A stretch of 64,000 nt of DNA. Source: Achatina immaculata (lineage: Eukaryota > Mollusca > Gastropoda > Stylommatophora > Achatinidae). The notes beneath the pieces are model-generated. The model saw nothing but the letters and a program-made list of their open reading frames with translations. It did not search any database and had not been told where the DNA came from. The translations under genes were made by a program, and so were the position numbers. Each line of letters starts with the position of its first letter. Position 1 is the stretch's first letter. Positions 1-10,939 of the stretch are shown here, one piece after another. The stretch spans positions 4,023,531 to 4,087,530 of the forward strand of contig CM019713.1 in NCBI GenBank assembly GCA_009760885.1. Direction: 5' to 3'.

Positions 1-390
1 CGAAGGGGAAAGATATATTACCAAAGGAAAATCAGAAATTCCGGAACATTACCATTAGAAAAATGAATGGGAAAAAAAAAGCCAACGAAAAGCGACAAAC
101 CGTCTAGCCACGAAAAGCCAAATTATTTCGTATTTTTTGTCTGGTCTGATTTTTTTTTTATGTGTTAACATAGAACATAAAGGCCACAAGTTACGTTCTT
201 GCTATCTCATTTCGGTTGTTGTTTTTTTTTTTTACTTCTTGCTATCTCGTTCTAGTTTTATATTTTAAAAAAAATACAATTCTATTCTGATTTCCGTGAG
301 ATAATAAACGAAATAATTATCCTCCACGTCAGAATTTTTTTTTTATTATTATCATCTGCATAAGACGGACGGTTTTAGCAAAAGTTCAAA
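1..390. other. AT-rich flank without recognisable gene
   Basis: Non-repetitive AT-rich sequence with several poly-A and poly-T runs. I see no long ORF, splice-site pattern or mobile-element signature. Confidence 0.5.
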
Positions 391-391
391 T

Positions 392-529
392 AATGCGCCC
401 TGCAATCTTAATGAACGGTAGATATGAGCTCATGAGAAAAATATTGGATTAAGGAAACAAATTATGCGCCCTGCAATCTTAATGAACGGTAGATATGAGA
501 ACATCAAGAAGATATTGGATTAAGGGAAC
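392..529. repeat. Two-copy tandem repeat, about 71 bp
   Basis: A block beginning ATGCGCCCTGCAATCTTAAT recurs with a 71-bp offset (first at 393, again at 464). Both copies end in a shared ATATTGGATTAAGG motif. The copies differ by a few substitutions between these anchors. Confidence 0.85.
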
Positions 530-689
530 GCATGCTCCCTTTCAGAACATTAATCTGAACATGGCAATGTTGCATTCAGCTGTGACAGATTCTGCGAAAT
601 GGGGCACATCACTCCAGACAGGAATATTGCTGGCTTATTTTTGCTCATCGTTGTGACAGCAACTTCTGTGTTGGCTGAACTCGAGGCGA

Positions 690-1105
690 ATATAACACTG
701 TCATCACGCATCAAATCTATAGTCAGCAACAAATCTATTGCCTTCAACAAATTGGTTTTAAACATCAAATTTATTGTCAGCATTAAATCTGTCGTAAACA
801 ACAAATCTGCTGTCACCATCAGATCTATTGTCACAATCAAATCTGTTATAAACATCAAATCTATTGCCAGCATCAAATTTATTGTCAGCATCACATCTGT
901 TATAAACATCAAATCTATTGCCAGCATCAAGTTTATTGTCAGCATCACATCTGTTATAAACGTCAAATCTATTGCCAGCATCAAGTTTATTGTCAGCATC
1001 ATATCTGTTATAAACATTAAATCTATTGCCAGCATCAAGTTTATTGTCAGCATCACATCTGTTATAAACGTCAAATCTATTGCCAGCATCATTATCATCT
1101 CAATG
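690..1105. repeat. 54-bp minisatellite
   Basis: The motif ATCTGTTATAAAC recurs at 841, 895 and 949 with an exact 54-bp period, and diverged copies continue on both sides. The period is a multiple of three, so long frames stay open on both strands. The plus-strand frame 599-1186 also begins with a hydrophobic, signal-peptide-like stretch (FLLIVVTATSVLA). Both frames have biased, repetitive composition and no family match that I recognise, so I treat the block as a repeat rather than a gene. Confidence 0.85.
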
Positions 1106-1196
1106 CAGAAACTCAGAGCGCTAGATCTCCACATCATTCGGACCAAGAACAGAAGCAGGGTGAGTCTGGTGCATCGGTTTCGCTGATCTCGTGCGC

Positions 1197-1662
1197 GTCT
1201 TGACTGGCCACAGACTGGCCTCAGACTGGTCTCAGACTGACCACAAACTGGTCACAGACTGACCTCAGACTGGCCACATACTGACCACAGACTGGCTTCA
1301 GACTGGCCACAAACTGGTCACAGACTGACATCAGATTGGTCACAGACTGGCTACAGACTGGCTACAGATCGGCCTCATACTGGCCACAGACTGGCCACAG
1401 ATTGGCCTCAGACTGGCCACAAACTGGTCACAGACTGACATCAGATTGGTCACAGACTGGCTACAGACTGGCTACAGACCGGCCTCATACTGGCCACAGA
1501 CTGGCCACAGATTGGCCTCAGACTGGCCACAAACTGGTCACAGACTGGCCTCAGACCGGCCACAGACTGGCTACAGACTTACCACAGACTGGCTACAGAC
1601 TTACCACAGACTGGCTACAGACTTACCACAGACTGGCTACAGATTGGCCACAGACTGAGGAA
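1197..1662. repeat. 11-bp minisatellite (CAGACTGGCCA-like)
   Basis: About 42 degenerate head-to-tail copies of an 11-bp unit close to CAGACTGGCCA, with longer local duplications of several units. The frames spanning it (TDWLQTGY-type peptides) only reflect the 33-bp triple period. Confidence 0.9.
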
Positions 1663-1761
1663 TGCACTTAATAATATATTTAAGCATACCACATCATGTG
1701 GTGCAATGGGAATTGTAATGTGGAAAGGTGACATCTGGGCTTACATATCGTTCAGTGTGTG

Positions 1762-2092
1762 TGTGAGAGAGAGAGGTAAAGATGAGAAATGAAGAGGACA
1801 GATAGAGAGTGGTAAAGGACAGAGAGAGAGGAATAGGACAGAGAGAGAGAGTTAAAGGACAAATAGAGAGGAATAGGACAGAGAGAGTGTAAAAGGACAG
1901 AGAGAGGAATAGGACAGAGAGAGTGGTAAAGGACAGAGAGAGAGGAATAGGACAGAGAGTGTGTTAAAGGACAGAGCGAGAATGAGAGCGAAAGGAAGAG
2001 AGGATGAGGACAGAAAGAGAGGAAAAGAACAGAGAGAGAGAGAGAGAGAGAAGAAAACGGAAAAAGAAGAACACTGAGAGATGTGAGATTTG
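1762..2092. repeat. GA-rich minisatellite
   Basis: Imperfect units of about 20-40 bp built on GGACAGAGAGAG(AG)GAATAG or GGTAAA variants, ending in pure AG dinucleotides near 2034-2050. It yields low-complexity Leu/Ser-rich frames on the minus strand that are not genes. Confidence 0.85.
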
Positions 2093-2364
2093 GGGGGAAG
2101 AAAATGAGAGAGATAAGAAAGAAAGATAAACTCTGTGTATCAACACACACAGTTCATCTTGAATGTGAGCCTCACAAAAGACGTTTGTTTCACTCCGATG
2201 TGGTCACAAGTTACGCCACTTCCTTGTACGGCCAGACCACTTTAGGTAGTTTAATCTCACGGGTACTCACAACTTCCAGCCCCTTCCAGCTGTCTTAGAC
2301 CTTACACAGAGTTATCCCCCGTGTTCAGAGATGAAAGGGTAGTTTTGACATCCACCAAAAACCT

Positions 2365-2840
2365 ATTCTCTCTCTCTCTCTCTGAACCTTAAGTGCCCAG
2401 GGCACATGGGGCTTCTGCAGGAGTTTTCCACAAATGCCTGTCCTTTGCCTTTTTTTCTGCTCTTGCCCAGGTGAGCCCTCTATTACTCAACATCTTTTCT
2501 GTTGTTCTTCTCCATGTCTCTTTTGGTCTACCCTTACTTCTGTTCCCCTGTGGTGTCCATCTTAGCGCTATTTTTGGTAGTGAGTTGTCAGTCATTCGGA
2601 GCACATGTCCCAACCATCACCAGCATCTTTCCTCAATAATTGTTGTCAGTGGCTTCATCTGCATTTCTGCCAATAAGATGTTATTTCTTATGGTGTTTGG
2701 CCAAAATATTTTTCTAATTCTTCGTAAACATTTAGTCTGGAAAGAATACAACTTGTTTTCTATGGTTTTGGTGATTTTCCAGCATTCACTTCCATAGAGT
2801 AGTACACTTAGAACATTACTCTTAAATATCCTATTACTCA
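2365..2840 (-). mobile_element. LINE 3' end, (GA)n-tailed family
   Basis: Read on the minus strand, this is the C-terminal part of a non-LTR retrotransposon polyprotein. The order is a thumb-like VLLYGSECWKITKTIENK motif near 2800-2750, then WLGHVLRMTDNSLPKIALRW, then GRPKETWRR and a short tail ending CALGT. One in-frame TGA stop lies just before WLGH. The upstream reverse transcriptase and endonuclease are missing, so this is a dead 5'-truncated copy. It ends in a (GA)n tract (2365-2383), and related copies near 15.5, 26.1 and 36.2 kb end the same way. Confidence 0.85.
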
Positions 2841-3076
2841 GTTTAAAACAGAAACGAAAAGAAATATGTTTCCTGTAATGGTCGACATCCTTGCGTTACA
2901 TTGAACTCGCTTATATGCAGGAAGTGGATAAGACCATGGCACAGATGAAGAAATAACACGGAAGGAAACATGCAGGAATTTAGAGCACAGAACTAGAGAG
3001 AAAAAAAAAACTAGGACCATGGATAACTAAATGTAGACCGCATCCGTAGAAATGAGATTTCAAAATCTTGGAGTGC

Positions 3077-3109
<33 letters not shown>

Positions 3110-3112
3110 GAA
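3077..3112. repeat. GA/G simple repeat
   Basis: A run of GA dinucleotides passes directly into a run of G residues. No gene is associated with it. Confidence 0.8.
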
Positions 3113-3302
3113 GAGAGGCTTCTAATATCCCGATACTTTTTTCACACCATCTTGTTTCTGAACCTACAGCCATGAAAGGAGATAAAAGTTTCAGAAAACA
3201 AGTCGTGTTCTCTGCTTTTATCTGAAGAAATACAAAAAATATGAACCGTATTTGGCATGTTACTGTTAATGTCTGAAGTTGATAATTATGCCGGCTGTGT
3301 AC

Positions 3303-3525
3303 CTCTCTCTCTCTCTCTCTCACTCTCTCTCTCACTCTCATTCTTTCTCACTCTCATTCTTTATCACACTCACTCACTCACTCTCACTCTTTCTTTCACT
3401 CACCTTCAGTTTCTCTCTATCTCTCTCATTCACTCTCAATTTCTCACACTCTCACTCTTACACTATCTCTCTCACTCACTCTCAGTCTCACTCTCCCTCT
3501 CCCCATCTTTCTCTGTCTCTCTCAA
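3303..3525. repeat. CT-rich low-complexity tract
   Basis: Almost pure CT dinucleotides interspersed with CA, forming TCTCACTCTC-type units. Leu/Ser-rich frames through it are composition artefacts. The following 0.5 kb (3526-4040) is pyrimidine-rich unique sequence with nothing I recognise. Confidence 0.85.
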
Positions 3526-4049
3526 ACTGCTTTTTTTTAAGCTGTACCAGCATTTCTTCTATTAATGTTTTCCCCCTGTTTTTCCCTGTCTCTGTTTTCC
3601 CCCTCTGTCCTCCTTGTTTTCCCACCTTTTTTTCTTTTGGCACCTCGTGTTTTCCTTTATAAAACATCTTTTTACCAGTCCATCATTCACCTCGCCTCTT
3701 GACCCTTATAGCGCCACGTTTTATCATCACATATATCCCCCCACCCCCCTTTTCCAAAACTCCCCAGAAGCAAAACGTCGCTGTCCCGTTTATCGCCATC
3801 ACAATGGAGGAGAAACAATCGCACGTGTGATGACTTCAAATTTTCACCTTTTTTTCTTCCTCCAAGGAAAGCTAATCAATACCAGCCCTGGAGCATTCCG
3901 CTGCAGTTTTCTCCCTTTATAAACTCTCCAACTTTATTTTCCCACTATTTTTGTTCCACACAATTTCGATTCTAAAATTTTGAACTTTTCTTTCTTCTAG
4001 TTTCAAGGCCGAAATGTTTGTGGTCTGAATATGGCCGAATCGATATGTA

Positions 4050-4495
4050 CAACATCTGTAGTCAGTCATCAATGGCTAGCAAAATAAGACTTGAAATTAA
4101 CAAGGAAAAAAAAATAATGAAACTTCCCATTAATCAAAAAGGAAAAATATACGTAGAAGGGGCAGCTGTTGAAGAAGTACACCAGTTTGCATACTTCGGC
4201 AGCAACATACCGCAAAGAAAGGAAGCTAATTTAGAAATTAGAACTGTAAAAAGCAGCACTGGCTTTCAAGAATCTTGAGAACAGATGGCACTCAAATGTT
4301 ATAAGCACAAAAACCAAGTTAAGATTATTCAATTCAAATGTAATATCCGCCCTTATTTTTGCATGCGAAAGCTGGAAATCAACTAAAGAAATAGACAAGA
4401 AATTACTCTTTTTTGAAAACAAATGCCTAAGGAAAATACTCGGTATCAAGTGGAACAATTCAGGAAGAACGCAGATATAGCAGCATTGGAGGCAA
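4050..4495 (+). mobile_element. LINE reverse-transcriptase C-terminal fragment
   Basis: The plus strand encodes a palm/thumb segment of a LINE reverse transcriptase. It runs RLEINKEKKIMKL, then INQKGKIYVEGAAVEEVHQF and a YFGSNI (usually YLGS) motif, and after a frameshift near 4275 continues with KTKLRLFNSNVISALIFACE and KCLRKILGIKW. Both ends are abrupt: the catalytic YADD region and the 3' end are missing. It matches none of the tail families in this window closely enough for me to assign it. Confidence 0.85.
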
Positions 4496-4572
4496 TCATG
4501 TTTGTTATTGTTTGGGGGGCAAATAGCGCCCTTGGTTTGTAGGCATCTTTCCACATCTTTTTTTTTTTGGGG

Positions 4573-4712
4573 GGGGGGGGGGAGAGGGGGTGGGGAACAA
4601 GTCTCCAGAAGCTACGAGAACGGACATGTGATTTTGTGGGGGGGGGGGGGTGGGGAACAAGTCTCCAGAAGCTACGAGAAGGGACACGTGATTTTGTGGG
4701 GGGAGGGTTCTC
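4573..4712. repeat. Two-copy 60-bp repeat with G runs
   Basis: The block ACAAGTCTCCAGAAGCTACG occurs at 4597 and 4657, exactly 60 bp apart. Each copy is preceded by a run of 10 or more G, and a third G run closes the block. These G runs could form G-quadruplexes. Confidence 0.85.
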
Positions 4713-4739
4713 GTGACGCCATGATTTTTTTGGGCTGAG

Positions 4740-5220
4740 TGAGTGAGTGTTGGTCCGACTGTGGTCCAGTGTGGTCCTGTGTACCCATTATCGTCAATAT
4801 GTGGTCTGGTGTGTATTCTTCTGTAGAAATTGTCTCCTTTGTATTGTTTTTATTCGGTATATGGTATGTTTTTTTTTGTTTGTTTGTATGTTGGATTGCC
4901 ATATGTCAGGGCATTGCATTTCTGTGAGCCATTATTTCCATTTACATCGGGTCCATTCATTAAAACGCCAAGTTGCTGAGTTGTTGCAAGCTGTGTTGTG
5001 ACAACTAATAGTTGCTGTAGAGCTTGGGTTATGTCTGAGAGGTGAAGAAAGTGTTTATCTACTTCAGGATAACTTTCAGATGGAGGATGTTTCAAACAAG
5101 TTAGATTAGTTTTGAAATCAGTTTTGAGATCAGTTGCTGTCATATGGATACCATTTCAGTTTACTCCATCAGTTTTAGTGCTCCAGTTTAAGGCACACAA
5201 CAGTTCTGCTTCACAGAGAT
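4740..5220. other. Unique intergenic sequence
   Basis: No tandem structure, transposon motif or credible exon seen. It separates two LINE fragments. Confidence 0.4.
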
Positions 5221-5227
5221 AAGACAG

Positions 5228-5530
5228 ATGAGCGAACAACAACCTGTCTCATGGGTGATCATAAAAAAGGAGATGGACATATATCGGTCACGTGGTGAGA
5301 AGAAACAGAGAATCCCAAAACAAGCTAGCAAATGGAACACAACAGGCCAAAGAAAAAGAGGTCGACCACGTGAAACTCTAAAGAGGACATTGTTAAGAGA
5401 GGCCAAATTAGTAGGCATAAAATCCATTGATAAGGTTGAAAAGTTCTCAGAAAACAGGAAAACTTGGCAAACTACCATGCTAGCCATATGTGACGTTTAA
5501 CGGCACTGCAAGGACGAAAGATGTAAGATG
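5228..5530 (+). mobile_element. LINE 3' end with GATGTAA-type end
   Basis: The plus strand encodes the C-terminus of a LINE polyprotein. It has a frameshifted YIGHV segment near 5280, then IPKQASKWNTTGQRKRGRPR, LLREAKLVGIKSIDKVEKF and a final NRKTWQTTMLAICDV before a stop. The non-coding end includes GATGTAAGATGTA, which is also seen at the end of a second copy near 57.73 kb. The element lacks its polymerase and endonuclease and is not functional. Confidence 0.85.
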
Positions 5531-5539
5531 TATGGGATA

Positions 5540-6000
5540 AAAATGTCATGACAAGGTTAATGAGTTGCTAGACTTGTCGAGTAAACTGTGTTTATATATC
5601 TATTAATATCTCACTATCGTCATGACTTTTTTTACCCTAAAGGCAAGAATAGCCAGTATTTGTCTATGGGTTCTTTCTCAATTAGCTACATGAAAACAAT
5701 GACCGGTGAAAGGAAGGGAATATTAAAAATATGCATGTTTTTCCCTTATTTTCTTGTTACAATAAATTGTACCTCTTGAAAAGTAAAATGTTGCTGTCAT
5801 TTCATTATTAATTTATAGAGGGGAAAAAGCTGAGCATGACAATGAGGAGTGAGAGGGGACATAGAAGGCCAGACGTCTGTGAAAACAGAGGGGGGGGAGG
5901 AGGGGGGATATGGATGGAGAGAAAAAGAGAAGAAGGATATAGCTGCAGCTGATTATGTCGAGTAAAGAAATCAAGACATCATTGAGCTAGGGTAGTCATT
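5540..6000. other. Unique intergenic sequence
   Basis: No recognisable gene or repeat apart from a short G-rich run at about 5890. Confidence 0.4.
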
Positions 6001-6478
6001 TTTCAACATCTTATCTACAATAAAGTATGTGTATTTTTCAACATCTTATCTACAATAAAGTATGTGTGTTTTCAACATCTTATCTACAATAAAGTATATG
6101 TATTTTCAACATCTGATCTATAATAAAGTATGTGTATTTTCAACATCGTATCTATAATAAGTTATTTGTATTTTCAACATCTTATCTACAATAAAGTATG
6201 TGTATTTTCAACATCTTATCTACAGTAAAGTATGTGTATTTTCAACATCCTATCTACAATAAAGTATATGTGTTTTCAACATCTTATCTAGAATAATGTA
6301 TGTGTATTTTCAACATCTTATCTACAATAAAGTATGTGTGTTTTCAACATCTTATCTACAATAAATTATATGTATTTTCAACATCTTATCTACAATAAAG
6401 TATGTGTATTTTCAACATCTTATCTACAATAAAGTATGTGTGTTTTCAACATCTTATCTACAATAAGGTATGTGTACC
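6001..6478. repeat. 33-34-bp minisatellite
   Basis: About 14 copies of a unit beginning TTTCAACATCTTATCTACAA and ending AAAGTATGTGTA, with point changes such as TATATG and GTTATT. There are no unique spacers, so this is a tandem array and not CRISPR. Confidence 0.95.
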
Positions 6479-6489
6479 ATCTGTTTGGA

Positions 6490-6835
6490 GTAGAGCGTGT
6501 TAACATGCATCATCACTTTTCCCAGGCTTGCTCTTCTTCATGTGACATGCCCTGCCAGAACCCTATCCCTCTCACTGCCTCCCTGAATGCAATACGGTCC
6601 TGCCCACGTCGACCAGAGTCTCGCAATGACACATACAGACTTTCTGTGATGTCCTGATTCCACACACGGCGAAATCGCCCCTTTTTTCTCTTTTTACCGG
6701 GCACCGTGCCTTCCACTATAAACCTCTCCACATCACTGTACCTTCCACTATAAACCTCTCCACATCACTGTGCCTTCCACTATAAACCTCACCACATCAT
6801 TGTGCCTTCCACTGTAAACCTCTCCACATCACTGT
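6490..6835 (-). mobile_element. LINE 3' end with internal minisatellite
   Basis: On the minus strand this encodes a LINE C-terminus: a repeated VERFIVEGT segment, then RRVWNQDITESLYVSLRD, QDRIAFREAVRGIGFWQGM and SHEEEQAWEK, ending about 6513. The part coding for SDVERFIVEGT has been expanded into four 32-bp units (starts at 6706, 6738, 6770 and 6802). As 32 is not a multiple of three, the expansion destroys the frame. There is no polymerase domain. Confidence 0.8.
6706..6833. repeat. 32-bp minisatellite derived from LINE coding sequence
   Basis: Four head-to-tail copies of a 32-bp unit (GTGCCTTCCACTATAAACCT... CTCCACATCACT). The innermost copy is continuous with the adjoining LINE reading frame, so the unit was taken from it. 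Confidence 0.9.
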
Positions 6836-7065
6836 GTCTGCATTAGAAAGAATACAGATAAGCAGGTACATCATGAGCCTTTTCTATGTTGCTTTTAGTC
6901 TTGTGAGAAGACTGACTGGATCACATTCACTGTAACCAAATATTGGTATGTTTGTTAGTATACGGTGCTGCCTTTAATCACAAAAAAAGCCATTATTTTT
7001 TAACATCTCTTTTGAAACAATGCTGGTACCTAATAGGATTGGCGGTGACTTGACGATTTCGACAA

Positions 7066-7287
7066 TCTGGTTATGTGGTCATGATAATCTAGAGAAGACC
7101 GTCTTGGAAGGGTACATAAGGGGGAAAAGAAAGAGAGGACGACCAAGGCGAAGATGGCTGCAAGGCATCGTTGATGATCTGCAAATGGATGCATCAGCAG
7201 CAGGTCATCTTGCTCACAACCGAGAGGGATACAGGAGTGCTGTTAGAGAGGCAAAGTTCCGCAAGGGACATGCAAATGAATGAATAG
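7066..7287 (+). mobile_element. LINE 3' end, (TGAA)n-tailed family, duplicate copy 1
   Basis: Encodes the C-terminus GHDNLEKTVLEGYIRGKRKR, RPRRRWLQGIVDDLQMDAS, AAGHLAHNREGYRSAVREAK and FRKGHANE, followed by TGA at 7281-7283. The end is a short AATGAATGAAT tail. This family is the most frequent LINE lineage in the window (also at 16.7, 26.4, 37.2, 50.0 and 61.7 kb). Only the last 70 or so codons remain. Confidence 0.88.
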
Positions 7288-7489
7288 TTATGTGGTTATA
7301 TCAGGCACGCACTGAGACCTGTAATTGTGAAAGGCTTAAAATCCCCTATGTTTGAGCCATTTAATTTGACCGTCGTACACAGGGTGTCGCTATTTTTCAT
7401 TCCCAGGTCTTTCACTCCAAACGAAGATGTTATGTCATGATGTGTGTTGAAATCTTCTGTCATACTGTACTCCACGCGGATGGTACAGC

Positions 7490-7985
7490 ATCTAATTTCC
7501 TTCTTGGTACTATAGATGCAACTTCCTCCACTTGCTGGTAATGCAGATGTAGTTTTCTCCATCACCTGGTACTATAGATGTAACATTCTCCATGAACTGG
7601 TATTGCAGATGTAGTCTTCTCCACCAACTGGTACTGTAAATGTAGTTAGCCGTGTTAACTGGTACTGTAAATGTAGCCAGCCATGTTAACTGGTAATATA
7701 GATGCAGCTAGCCATGTTAGCTAGTAGTGTAGATATAGCTAGCCATGTTAGCTAGTACTGTAGATGTAGATAGCCATGTTAACTGGTACCGCAGATATAC
7801 CGAGCCATACCATCTGGTACTATAAACGTGTCTGTCCTCAACAAGTGGTAATGTAGATGCTTCTAGCGCCGACAGCTGTACTGCAGATGTCTCCAACCCC
7901 GACATCTGGTACTGTAGATGTGCCTAGCTCCGAAAACTGGTACTGTAAATGTGTTTATTCCTGACAAATAATATTGTAGATGTGC
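7490..7985. repeat. 31-bp minisatellite, duplicate copy 1
   Basis: About 16 degenerate units of CTGGTACTGTAGATGTAGCT... AGCCATGTTAA type. It continues directly downstream of the LINE end and belongs to the 1.42-kb duplicated block. Confidence 0.85.
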
Positions 7986-8487
7986 CTGGAGGTCAACCCA
8001 ACCTCCAAAATATGGGCACCTGGGACTTCCATACTAAAAGAAAGGCCGCGAGGACAAACACTGGCATCCCTACCTCAAATGCTGTAGAGGCCTAGAAAAT
8101 GTGAACTCTGAACATATGCCTAGCCTCGACAGCTTTCAGTCACTGAAATAACGAATTCTTGCACAGTCTGGAAAAATGGATTCAGAATAGAAGACAAATT
8201 ACTTCTCAGAAACTCCTTTATGTAAGCCTTCCGTTATTCGAAGCTTCCCTAAAAGGGGGGACCCAGGTGCGTAGATCAGAAAACGCATTTAAATCATGAG
8301 CCTTTTCTATGTTGCTTTTAGTCTTGTGAGAAGACTGACTGGATCACATTCACTGTAACCAAATATTGGTATGTTTGTTAGTATACGGTGCTGCCTTTAA
8401 TCACAAAAAAGCCATTATTTTTTAACATCTCTTTTGAAACAATGCTGGTACCTAATAGGATTGGCGGTGACTTGACGATTTCGACAA

Positions 8488-8710
8488 TCTGGTTATGTGG
8501 TCATGATAATCTAGAGAAGACCGTCTTGGAAGGGTACATAAGGGGGAAAAGAAAGAGAGGACGACCAAGGCGAAGATGGCTGCAAGGCATCGTTGATGAT
8601 CTGCAAATGGATGCATCAGCAGCAGGTCATCTTGCTCACAACCGAGAGGGATACAGGAGTGCTGTTAGAGAGGCAAAGTTCCGCAAGGGACATGCAAATG
8701 AATGAATAGT
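8488..8710 (+). mobile_element. LINE 3' end, (TGAA)n-tailed family, duplicate copy 2
   Basis: Second copy of the LINE end at 7066-7287, carried along by the 1.42-kb tandem duplication. The coding sequence is unchanged through the terminal FRKGHANE and its TGA stop at 8703-8705. It is not an independent insertion. Confidence 0.88.
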
Positions 8711-8911
8711 TATGTGGTTATATCAGGCACGCACTGAGACCTGTAATTGTGAAAGGCTTAAAATCCCCTATGTTTGAGCCATTTAATTTGACCGTCGTAC
8801 ACAGGGTGTCGCTATTTTTCATTCCCAGGTCTTTCACTCCAAACGAAGATGTTATGTCATGATGTGTGTTGAAATCTTCTGTCATACTGTACTCCACGCG
8901 GATGGTACAGC

Positions 8912-9408
8912 ATCTAATTTCCTTCTTGGTACTATAGATGCAACTTCCTCCACTTGCTGGTAATGCAGATGTAGTTTTCTCCATAACCTGGTACTATAGA
9001 TGTAACATTCTCCATGAACTGGTATTGTAGATGTAGTCTTCTCCACCAACTGGTACTGTAAATGTAGTTAGCCATGTTAACTGGTACTGTAAATGTAGCC
9101 AGCCATGTTAACTGGTAATATAGATGCAGCTAGCCATGTTAGCTAGTAGTGTAGATATGCTAGCCATGTTAGCTAGTACTGTAGATGTAGATAGCCATGT
9201 TAACTGGTACCGCAGATATACCGAGCCATACCATCTGGTACTATAAATGTGTCTATCCTCAACAAGTGGTAATGTAGATGCTTCTAGCGCCGACAGCTGT
9301 ACTGCAGATGTCTCCAACCCCGACATCTGGTACTGTAGATGTGCCTAGCCCCGAAAACTGGTACTGTAAATGTGTTTATTCCTGACAAATAATATTGTAG
9401 ATGTGCCT
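8912..9408. repeat. 31-bp minisatellite, duplicate copy 2
   Basis: Second copy of the array at 7490-7985, with several substitutions and a 1-bp deletion near 9159. Confidence 0.85.
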
Positions 9409-9713
9409 GGAGGTCAACCCAACCTCCAAAATATGGGCATCTTGGATTTCCATACTAAAAGAAAGGCCGCGAGGACAACACTGGCATCCCTACCTCAAAT
9501 GCTGTAGAGGCCTAGAAAATGTGAACTCTGAACATATGCCTAGCCTCGACAGCTTTCAGTCACTGAAATAACGAATTCTTGCACAGTCTGGAAAAATGGA
9601 TTCAGAATAGAAGACAAATTACTTCTCAGAAACTCCTTTATGTAAGCCTTCCGTTATTCGAAGCTTCCCTAAAAGGGGGGACCCAGGTGCGTAGATCAGA
9701 AAACGCATTTAAA

Positions 9714-10085
9714 TTTCCAATTACTTTTCCCCTGGCATATGGTAAATCTTTTATAAGCTCATTTTGCTGACGCAGTCGGTATTAAGTTTTGGATTAAAAA
9801 TTCAGTAGAAATAATTAGTGAAATGAGTTCTGTGGCCTTGAAAACGAGTAGAAAGAAAAAAGAAAACATAATCAAGCCCGTAAATGCTCTCTACCATTAT
9901 TGTGAAATTTTGTTAATCAAGCGGAAGAGAGGTGCCATTATTGGAAGGTGTAATTGTAATGTCCATGGGCTAAAAAGAGAGCATTTACAGTAATTTCTCT
10001 ATGTCAAGTTAGATCAGGTGTTTAAAGCGAAGAAAGTCTAGCATAACCTTTTGCTGGAGTTAGATCAGTCATGACATCGTTTGAG
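9714..10085. other. Unique intergenic sequence
   Basis: AT-rich sequence; no gene or repeat recognised. Confidence 0.4.
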
Positions 10086-10087
10086 CT

Positions 10088-10680
10088 TTCTTCTGCCTCA
10101 AGGGTTATTATTGTCCAAGTTTTTTTGTTCGTTTTAGTTTTCTTCTGCCTAAAGGGTTATTACTGTCCAAGTTTTTTTTTCGTTTTAGATTTCTTCTGCC
10201 TAAAGGGTTATTATTGTCCATATTTTTTGTTCGTTTTAGTTTTCTTCTGCCTAAAGGGTTATTATTGTTCAAGTTTTTTTCGTTTTAGTTTTCTTCTGCC
10301 TAAAGGGTTATTATTGTTCAAGTTTTTTTTCGTTTTAGCTTTCTTCTGCCTAAAGTGTTATTATTGTCCAAGTTTTTTGTTTTAGTTTTCTTCTGCCTAA
10401 AGGGTTATTATTGTCCAAGTTTTTTTTCGTTTTAGTATTATTCTGCCTAAAGGGTTATTATTGTCCAAGTTTTTTTTTCCTTTTAGTTTTCTTCTGCCTA
10501 AAGGGTTATTATTGTTCAAGTTTGTTTTTTTCGTTTTAGTTTTCTTCTGCCTAAAGGGTTATTATTGTTCAAGTTTTTTTTTCGTTTTAGTTTTCTTCTG
10601 CCTAAAGGGTTATTATTGTCCAAGTTTTTTTTTCGTTTTAGTTTTCTTCTGCCTAAAGGGTTATTATTGTCCAAGTTTAG
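10088..10680. repeat. 51-bp minisatellite
   Basis: Twelve units containing CTTCTGCCTAAAGGGTTATT and a T-rich spacer ending CGTTTTAG. Unit length varies through the T run. Phe/Leu-rich frames across it are products of the repeat. Confidence 0.95.
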
Positions 10681-10825
10681 AAGAACTGTGTGCGTGCGTC
10701 TGTGTGACAGGTTGTGTTGTGAAGACAATGATAAAGTCTGTTATTATAGTAGGTCTGACTAGGATGTTATTTTTGAAAAAGAAGAAAAAGAGAAAAAAAG
10801 TAACAGACATTCAGCAGAAAGACAA

Positions 10826-10901
10826 ATGAATGAATGGATGGATAGATGGATGGATGGATGGATGGATGGATGGATGGATGGATGGATGGATGGATGGATG
10901 C
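10826..10901. repeat. (ATGG)n microsatellite
   Basis: About 18 tetranucleotide repeats with early AATG and ATAG variants, followed by a short (ACAG)n run at 10915-10931. Confidence 0.95.
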
Positions 10902-10939
10902 AAGCTATGCGGATGGACAGACAGACAGACAGATGAGAA

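Larger units (their letters stand above)
6871..9713. repeat. 1.42-kb tandem duplication (two copies)
   Basis: Copy 1 is 6871-8293 and copy 2 is 8294-9713, joined head to tail at TTTAAATCATGAGCC. The copies are almost identical; I noted about a dozen substitutions and a few 1-bp indels (for example in the A run at 6984/8406 and near 7737/9159). Each carries the same LINE 3' end and the same 31-bp array. The duplication is recent, or it could be an assembly artefact from two haplotypes. Confidence 0.95.

Noticed and set aside
1336..1671. 111-codon TDWLQTGY-repeat frame
   Set aside because: An 11-bp array read in triplets; not a protein family I know and no start or splice context.
6001..6478. 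Regular repeat array resembling CRISPR spacing
   Set aside because: Units are contiguous without unique spacers, and the context is animal DNA.
10071..10829. Phe/Leu-rich frames that look like repeated membrane segments
   Set aside because: Direct product of the 51-bp array, with frame changes whenever the T run changes length.
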